A stretch of 64,000 nucleotides of DNA from Jiella pelagia. GTDB taxonomy: Bacteria; Pseudomonadota; Alphaproteobacteria; Rhizobiales; Rhizobiaceae. Below the pieces are notes generated by a model, which was given only the letters and a program-made list of their open reading frames with translations, was not told the origin of the DNA and did no database searches. Location: assembly GCF_026898155.1 (NCBI RefSeq), contig NZ_CP114029.1, forward strand, positions 2,053,501-2,117,500, given 5' to 3'. The translations under genes and the position numbers were made by a program. This document shows positions 59,159 through 64,000 of this stretch, in pieces (the first letter of the stretch is position 1; every line of letters begins with the position of its first letter).

Positions 59159-59320
59159 ATGACTCGCCAAAAAGGCTTCGTCGCGGGCTTCGCCGATTTC
59201 TTCGCGGACGTCAGGGCAGCTCGCCATTGTGCCAGCGCCATCGAGGCCGGTCGCAAGCCACCGGAAGCCGCGCTGCGCCGGCTGGGCCTGAAAGCCGAGA
59301 TGTTCGACCGCTACCGCTGA
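59159..59320 (+). CDS. 53-residue small protein
   Basis: The ORF begins MTRQKGFVAGFADFFADVRAA and ends EMFDRYR, with a middle SAIEAGRKPPEAALRRLGL. The 'EAGRKP...LRRLGL' pattern recalls short alphaproteobacterial proteins related to the DUF1127 group, but I cannot assign it firmly. CAGGGA lies 12 bases before the ATG. Codon use matches neighbours. Function unknown; DUF1127 relatives modulate RNA turnover and metabolism. Confidence 0.55.
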   Translation: MTRQKGFVAGFADFFADVRAARHCASAIEAGRKPPEAALRRLGLKAEMFDRYR

Positions 59321-59460
59321 TCTCAAGCGCCATCCGGCCCGCCGCGACGTGTTCTGCCCCGGCGGGCGAGACCGGGCCGTTGCGCCCATGATTTCAGCCG
59401 GCTCGCAATCACCGCGTTTCGTCCGAAGAGTTCCGACGGCCCGTCCCGGCCGCAGCAGCT

Positions 59461-60288
59461 TCACCGCGACATCAAGACCGGCGCCGTCATCTGCTGCAGG
59501 ATCTGCCGGGTGACCCCGCCAAACAGCATCTCGCGGATCCGCGAGTGGCCGTAGCATCCCATCACCAGAAGATCGGCGCCGACGTCGGCGAGGTAGCTGA
59601 GCAGCGCGTCCGCCGTGCCGATGTCACCGCTATGGGTGACATTCGGCTCGACCGTGAGCCCGTACCGTGCCAGCGACGCGGCGAGATCGGCGACAGGCGC
59701 AAGCCCGGTCTTGGCCCCGCTACGATGGGGATCGATGGCGAGCACCCGAACAACGTCGGCCGCCGACATCAGCGGAATGGCGTCGAAGGCGGCGCGGGCG
59801 GCCTCCCGCGTGCCGTTCCAGGCGACGACGGGCCGCTTGCCGACGGCGCCGTAGCGCCCCTCGCGCGGCACGAAGAGGATCGGCCGGCCGGTCTCGAACA
59901 GGACGTCGGTGACGAGACCGCCGCCCTGCCATTGCGAGGCATGGGATTGTGCGACAACCACGAGGTCCGAGCATAGGGCGTGCCGGATGACCGACCGCGC
60001 ATAATCCGGGCCGGTCGGCTCCTCACAGCGCCATTCCATGGAGACATCCGTCGCCGCCGACCGTGCGGCGAAGGCGGCCCTGACGTCGTCGGCCGTCTGG
60101 CGCAGCGACTTGCGGGTCTCTTCCAGGTATTCGACGGAAATCTCCGTCGCCAAATCGGCGAGCGCGCTCGGCGTCAGATGCAGCCCGACGACATGAGCAC
60201 CGTGCCGCTCGGCGATCGGCAGGGCGACGTCGAGCAGCCGGTCGACCCGCTCGGCGGCGTCGAGGCACACGAGGATCGTCTTGTACAT
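59461..60288 (-). CDS. Tandem universal stress protein
   Basis: The 275-residue protein holds two Usp domains: residues 1-140 (YKTILVCLDAAERVDRLLDVALPIAERHGAHVVGLH) and 150-275, the latter with the ATP-binding GCYGHSRIREMLFGGVTRQIL pattern (G-x2-G-x9-G-S/T). The first half has a less complete nucleotide motif. It precedes the alcohol dehydrogenase gene in the opposite order on the same strand, suggesting a shared stress or low-oxygen response, which is inference. Confidence 0.9.
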   Translation of the reverse strand: MYKTILVCLDAAERVDRLLDVALPIAERHGAHVVGLHLTPSALADLATEISVEYLEETRKSLRQTADDVRAAFAARSAATDVSMEWRCEEPTGPDYARSVIRHALCSDLVVVAQSHASQWQGGGLVTDVLFETGRPILFVPREGRYGAVGKRPVVAWNGTREAARAAFDAIPLMSAADVVRVLAIDPHRSGAKTGLAPVADLAASLARYGLTVEPNVTHSGDIGTADALLSYLADVGADLLVMGCYGHSRIREMLFGGVTRQILQQMTAPVLMSR

Positions 60289-60309
60289 GGTCCTGGCTCC
60301 TTTTCCGGC

Positions 60310-61383
60310 TCAGGCGGCTTTCGCCGATGCTGCGGCAATGCGGTTCGCGCCGGCGATGTCGATGTCGAGCACCACGCGCCCTTCGATCTTGCCGGCCTTG
60401 AGGTCGGCGAAGATGTCGTTGATGGCGTCGAGCGGCGCGGTGCGGACCTGGCTTGTCACCTTGCCCGCGACGGCGAAGGCCACCGCCTCGTCAAGATCTG
60501 CCCGCGTCCCGACGATCGAGCCGCGCACGGTGATGCGCTTCAGGACGACGTCGAAGATCGGCGTCGGGAACTCGCCCGCCGGCAGGCCGACGAGGCTGAT
60601 CGTGCCGCGCCGGCGGACCATCTGCAGCACCTGGCTGAAGGCCGGCACGGAGACCGCCGTGACGAGGACGCCATGGGCGCCGCCGCCGGTGGCCTCCATG
60701 ACCTTTTCGACCGCATCCGGCGCCGAGGCGTCGATCACGACGTCGGCGCCGTCGCGCCTGGCCAGTTCCAGCTTGTCGGGGGCGATGTCGAGGGCGACGA
60801 CGTTGAACCCCATCGCCTTGGCATATTGCACGCCAACATGGCCGAGGCCGCCGATGCCGGAGATCGCCACCCACTGGCCGGGCTTGGCGTCGGTCTCCTT
60901 CAGGCCCTTGTAGGTCGTGACGCCGGCGCAGAGGATCGGCGCGATCGCGGCGAGATCGACCCCGGCCGGCAGGCGCGCGGCAAAGGGCGCCGCTGCGATC
61001 ACGTATTCGGCAAAGCCGCCATTGACGCTGTAGCCGGTGTTGTGCTGGTGCTCGCAGAGGGTCTCCCAGCCGGTCTCGCAGTATTCGCAGGCCCGGCAGG
61101 CATCATGCAGCCAAGGCACGCCGACGAGATCGCCGACAGCCAGATCGGTGACGCCCTGGCCAAGTTCGGCCACGGTGCCGACCACCTCGTGGCCGGGAAT
61201 GAATGGCAGCGACGGCTTGACAGGCCAGTCGCCCTCGGCGGCGTGAAGATCGGTGTGGCAGACGCCGCAGGCGGCGACCTTGACCAGAACCTCGCCGGGG
61301 CCAGGCCGCGGAACAGGAACGTCTTCGAGCACCAGCTTGTCGCCAAAGGCATGGACGACGGCGGCTTTCATCATCTGGGTCAT
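60310..61383 (-). CDS. adhP: Zinc-dependent alcohol dehydrogenase (AdhP type)
   Basis: The enzyme interconverts primary alcohols and aldehydes with NAD(H). It has CGVCHTDLHAAEGDWP with catalytic-zinc Cys and His, GHEVVGTVAELG, the structural-zinc cysteines in CRACEYCETGWETLC, HNTGYSVNGGFAEY, and the NAD loop GIGGLGHVGVQYAKAMG. The ATG at 61383 (MTQMMKAAV) follows GGAGG; the ATG at 61398 overlaps that site and is less likely. 357 residues. The Usp gene lies 21 bases downstream and is probably cotranscribed. Confidence 0.93.
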   Translation of the reverse strand: MTQMMKAAVVHAFGDKLVLEDVPVPRPGPGEVLVKVAACGVCHTDLHAAEGDWPVKPSLPFIPGHEVVGTVAELGQGVTDLAVGDLVGVPWLHDACRACEYCETGWETLCEHQHNTGYSVNGGFAEYVIAAAPFAARLPAGVDLAAIAPILCAGVTTYKGLKETDAKPGQWVAISGIGGLGHVGVQYAKAMGFNVVALDIAPDKLELARRDGADVVIDASAPDAVEKVMEATGGGAHGVLVTAVSVPAFSQVLQMVRRRGTISLVGLPAGEFPTPIFDVVLKRITVRGSIVGTRADLDEAVAFAVAGKVTSQVRTAPLDAINDIFADLKAGKIEGRVVLDIDIAGANRIAAASAKAA

Positions 61384-61571
61384 GTCGGGAACCTCCATTG
61401 GGTTGCTCCCACCTTACGCCCGGCGGAAAGGCCTACCTTGATCGGGATCAAGCGAAGCAATTTTCGTCCTGGCCGGCGGTGGCGATGCACCGGGTGCGGC
61501 GAGCCACGCGAGGGGCGCGCGCCTTTTTTTGCCGTTGCGCATTGCGTCTTCGCAGGTGCAATATCCGGTTC

Positions 61572-62162
61572 ATGGCGCAGCCGCTCAACATCCTTCTCGT
61601 CGACGACAACGGTCTGCGCGCCTCGATCATCGAGGAAGGCCTGCGGGAGGCCGGCTACGGGAACGTCTCGGTCGTCACCAACGTCGCCGGGCTGGTGAAG
61701 CGCATCGAGATGCTGGAGCCCGACGTCATCGTCGTCGATCTGGAAAACCCCAACCGCGACCAGCTCGAACATTTCTTCCAGGTCTCGAGAGCGGTGAAGC
61801 GGCCGATGGCGATGTTCGTCGACCGCTCCGACACCGCCGAGATCGAGGCGGCGATCGAAGCCGGCGTCTCGGCCTATGTGGTCGACGGGCTGAAGAAGGA
61901 GCGGATCAAGCCGATCCTCGAAATGGCGATCTCGCGCTTCAACGCCGTCAGCCGCCTGACGCGGGAGCTCGCCGAGGCGAAGTCGGAACTCGCCGAACGC
62001 AAGACCATCGACCGCGCCAAGGGCATCCTGATGAAGGTGAAGAAGCTCGACGAGGCCGCCGCCTACAAGCTTCTTCGCCGCACGGCGATGAACGAGAACC
62101 GCCGCATCGGCGAGGTCGCCGCCAGCCTCGTCTCCGCCTACACCCTTCTCGGAGACGACTGA
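61572..62162 (+). CDS. nasT: ANTAR-domain antiterminator NasT
   Basis: NasT binds leader RNA hairpins and prevents early termination of nitrate/nitrite assimilation genes. The 196-residue protein has a response-regulator-like N-domain (NILLVDDNGLRASIIEEGL, DVIVVDLENPN) and a C-terminal ANTAR domain (ERKTIDRAKGILMKVKKLDEAAAYKLLRRTAMNENRRIGEVAASLV). The start is ATG 61572. NasS, encoded next with an overlapping start, normally holds NasT inactive until nitrate binds. A matching two-hairpin leader lies 1.7 kb downstream. Confidence 0.93.
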   Translation: MAQPLNILLVDDNGLRASIIEEGLREAGYGNVSVVTNVAGLVKRIEMLEPDVIVVDLENPNRDQLEHFFQVSRAVKRPMAMFVDRSDTAEIEAAIEAGVSAYVVDGLKKERIKPILEMAISRFNAVSRLTRELAEAKSELAERKTIDRAKGILMKVKKLDEAAAYKLLRRTAMNENRRIGEVAASLVSAYTLLGDD

Positions 62163-63301
62163 TGGCCGGGCCGAGTTTCATCCGCGCAGGCTACGTCCCG
62201 CTCCTCGACAGCGCGGTCCTGATCGTCGCCGCGGCCAAGGGCTTTGCCGAAGAGCGCGGCATCATTCTCTCCCTGCAGCGCGAAACCTCCTGGGCGACGG
62301 TGCGAGACCGGATCGGCGTCGGCCAGTTCGACTGCGCGCACATGCTGGCGCCGATGCCGATCGCCGCCAATCTCGGCCTCGGGCCCCTGCCCGTGCCGAT
62401 GCTGGCGCCGATGGTGCTGGCGCTCGGCGGCAACGGCGTCACCGTCTCCAACGCCGTCGCCGAGGCGATGGACCGGCTCGGGCCGGCCGGCTACGACGCG
62501 TCTCCCGCGACCGCCGGCGCAGCCCTGGCGGCCGTGGTCCGCCGGCGCGGCGAGGCGGGCGAGGCGCCGCTGCGGCTCGCCGTCGTGCACCCCCATTCGA
62601 GCCACAACTACGACCTTCGCTACTGGCTCGCGGCCTGCGGCATCGCGCCGGAGAAGGACGTCGAGATCACCGTGGTGCCGCCGCCGCTGATGCCGGATGC
62701 GCTGGCCGGCGGCGGCATCGACGGGTTTTGCGCCGGCGAGCCCTGGGGGACGATTGCCGTCCAAAGGGGCGCCGGGCGCATCGTCACCAGCCGGGCGGAG
62801 ATCTGGCGGCGGGGGCCTGAAAAGGTTCTCGGCGTGCGAAAAGCCTTCGCCGAGGAAAACCCCGAGACGCTGGCAAACCTCGTCCTCGCCCTCGGCGACG
62901 CCGCCGCCTGGTGCGCGGACCCGGACAGCTTCCCCGAACTTGCCAGGCTCCTCGCCGGGCCCGAGCGCCTCGACGTGGCTGAAGCCGCGCTCCTGCCGGG
63001 CCTTGCCGGCCGTCTGGAGACGGCGCCGGGCCGCAACCGCGCCATCGCCGACTTCATGGTCTTTGCCGGCTCGGGCGCCAACCGGCCGGACCCCGGCCAC
63101 GGCCGCTGGCTCTATCGCCAGATGGCCCGCTGGGGCGACGCCCCCTTCTCCGACGACGGCCTGAAGATCGCCGGCGAGACGTTTTCGCCGCAGCATTTCG
63201 AAGCGGCGATAGGCACTGTGGGCGATCCGGCCGCCGCCGCCGCCGCCGTCACCGGCGACGCTGGCGACAGGCCGGCGGGGCTGTTCGACGCAGAGGGGTG
63301 A
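62162..63301 (+). CDS. nasS: Nitrate sensor NasS (NrtA/CmpA-like)
   Basis: The 379-residue protein is a periplasmic-binding-protein-like fold of the NrtA/CmpA family, without a signal peptide (MAGPSFIRAGYVPLLDSAV), as expected of the cytoplasmic sensor NasS. Motifs: CAHMLAPMPIAANLGLG, HPHSSHNYDLRYWLAACGI, GFCAGEPWGTIAVQRGAG and GPEKVLGVR. Its ATG overlaps the nasT stop. With nitrate bound it would release NasT; this is established for NasS-NasT in other alphaproteobacteria. Confidence 0.9.
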   Translation: MAGPSFIRAGYVPLLDSAVLIVAAAKGFAEERGIILSLQRETSWATVRDRIGVGQFDCAHMLAPMPIAANLGLGPLPVPMLAPMVLALGGNGVTVSNAVAEAMDRLGPAGYDASPATAGAALAAVVRRRGEAGEAPLRLAVVHPHSSHNYDLRYWLAACGIAPEKDVEITVVPPPLMPDALAGGGIDGFCAGEPWGTIAVQRGAGRIVTSRAEIWRRGPEKVLGVRKAFAEENPETLANLVLALGDAAAWCADPDSFPELARLLAGPERLDVAEAALLPGLAGRLETAPGRNRAIADFMVFAGSGANRPDPGHGRWLYRQMARWGDAPFSDDGLKIAGETFSPQHFEAAIGTVGDPAAAAAAVTGDAGDRPAGLFDAEG

Positions 63302-63492
63302 GGAGCCGGGCTCGCAAATCCGCTCTTCGATCAGCGACCGTCACCAGACGGAAGCCGGCATCCAACGCGGCCTTCATCCCGGGCTTGAATCTACAGCATT
63401 CAAATATCTCGAAAAGCTCTTCCAAGACAGCGCCTTACGATGGAAATCGAAGACAGCCCAGCGCCGAAAGAGAAGGCACCAGCCCCAACGCG

Positions 63493-63624
63493 TCGTCATT
63501 CTCGGGCCCCGTCCCGAGAATCCAGAGATCGTCGGGCGCGACGGGCTTCAACTGCAGAAGGCGGAAGCGGGCAACGTTGCGGCGGGGGCCCCTGGATTCT
63601 CGGGACGGGGCCCGAGAATGACGA
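63493..63624. repeat. Inverted pair of REP-like palindromes
   Basis: Two 33-base arms, 63493-63525 and 63592-63624, are perfect reverse complements, separated by 66 bases. Each arm also contains its own hairpin (TTCTCGGG ... CCCGAGAA). This is a BIME-like pair of the REP elements common in alphaproteobacteria. It lies in the 690-base gap between nasS and the next gene. Confidence 0.85.
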
Positions 63625-63837
63625 GGCTGCGAGGTTTCGCCACCACTGCCCTTCGCCGCGCCAGATGCTCACTCGTCTTGCATCTCCGCTGCCTAGCCCG
63701 CCTTCACTCTGATTAAATTTCACGCATCTTTTTCAACCGCCCAAAAATCTCGCGAAAATTCCGCCTCCCGCATTGCACCACGCTTCGGCTTGTTCTAAAC
63801 AGGATCCGTGAGGCGACCATAGTCGTCATCAGCATTC

Positions 63838-63873
63838 GGTGTCCAAGGGCGGGCACCACTGGCAAGGCTGCCG
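63838..63873 (+). promoter_or_regulatory. ANTAR-binding leader RNA with two hexaloop hairpins
   Basis: First hairpin: GGTGTCC, loop AAGGGC, GGGCACC (seven pairs, one wobble). Second, three bases later: TGGC, loop AAGGCT, GCCG. Both loops are six bases with A at position 1 and G at position 4, the rule for ANTAR targets such as NasT. The second hairpin overlaps the 5' arm of the following terminator, so NasT binding would prevent termination. Confidence 0.82.
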
Positions 63874-63939
63874 ACACTTCTTTGCATCGTCACAGACTTC
63901 GGGTCGTGACGGGAAGGGTCGGGCAGCCTTTTTCTTTTT
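63865..63939 (+). terminator. Leader terminator competing with the ANTAR hairpin
   Basis: AGGCTGCC (63865-63872) pairs with GGCAGCCT (63922-63929), extended by GAC/GTC and CTTC/GAAG pairs, and is followed by TTTTTCTTTTT. The loop contains another small hairpin (CGTCAC ... GTGACG). The 5' arm is shared with the second ANTAR hairpin, giving a switch. Confidence 0.82.
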
Positions 63940-63994
63940 CCAGACATCGCCAAGCCGGCGCCTTTCAACGCCAGGCCACGGGAGAGCTTTGTTC

Positions 63995-64000
63995 ATGCCG
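63995..64000 (+). CDS. Start of a NasT-controlled gene, cut by the window end
   Basis: The ATG at 63995 follows GGGAGAGC at a suitable distance and only two codons are visible. From the leader and from other NasS-NasT loci, it is likely a nitrate transport or nitrite/nitrate reductase gene. Confidence 0.5.

Noticed and set aside
63298..63712. Short ORFs across the REP pair
   Set aside because: They run through inverted repeats and show no coding bias or family resemblance.
1..64000. tRNA, rRNA, CRISPR array, integrase or insertion sequence
   Set aside because: I looked for cloverleaf-like segments, regularly spaced repeats and transposase or integrase motifs and found none.

Overview
The window is GC-rich chromosomal DNA from an alphaproteobacterium, most likely order Hyphomicrobiales. 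Evidence: the lptF-lptG-lptD-surA-pdxA-rsmA run, the hisF-hisE-coaA run, a DUF4167 protein, prmC/prfA/ptsP/lysC/ubiG side by side, a fused YlxR-L7Ae gene between nusA and infB, a PTS-Ntr enzyme I, and REP-like palindromes typical of the order. I could not fix the genus. I saw no rRNA, tRNA, CRISPR array, phage or insertion sequence.

Layout. 0.2-8.2 kb: secB, dnaQ, a Uma2-family gene, hisF-hisE-coaA, alkB behind two tiny membrane-protein ORFs, a solo LuxR-type regulator, hslU. 8.3-10.4 kb: holC and pepA. 10.9-18.8 kb: the outer-membrane biogenesis run from lptF to rsmA, with overlapping stop and start codons at most joints. 18.9-20.4 kb: a small lower-GC island with a HepT/MntA toxin-antitoxin pair and a broken PIN-like gene. 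20.5-23.5 kb: gmk, yicC, mltG. 23.6-29.0 kb: a MarR regulator facing a seven-gene cluster of small-molecule enzymes across a perfect operator-like palindrome. 29.1-38.9 kb: sulfotransferase, DUF4167, prmC-prfA, ptsP, lysC, ubiG. 39.2-47.2 kb: a hypothetical gene, then rimP-nusA-ylxR-infB on the minus strand ending in a strong terminator. 47.5-51.9 kb: an orphan sensor-like protein, a MhqD/MhqO-like esterase and dioxygenase pair, photolyase. 52.2-59 kb: two GGDEF/EAL proteins flanking a SMP-30 lactonase and an RpfF-like (DSF synthase family) crotonase. 59.1-64 kb: small ORF, universal stress protein, alcohol dehydrogenase, then nasT-nasS, a REP pair and an ANTAR-type leader RNA before a gene cut by the window end.

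The strongest pattern is a sequence anomaly. Fourteen times a conserved gene is frameshifted by exactly one extra base, and every time the extra base sits inside what would be the palindrome GAGCTC, turning it into GAGCCTC or GAGGCTC. Twelve genes are hit (dnaQ, hisF, hslU, lptF, lptD, surA, pdxA, the DUF899 gene, prfA twice, infB twice, rimP, the MhqO-like gene), most of them normally essential or highly conserved. Removing one base restores a full-length family member each time. About seven GAGCTC sites remain intact. I read this as a systematic consensus error at a chemically modified palindrome, which would imply an unseen GAGCTC-specific methyltransferase in this organism. A different one-base loss, in a run of six G, breaks prmC.

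The most interesting biology is the RpfF-like synthase set among c-di-GMP enzymes, the nitrate-responsive NasS-NasT pair with its dual-hexaloop antiterminator leader, and the MarR-gated detoxification cluster.
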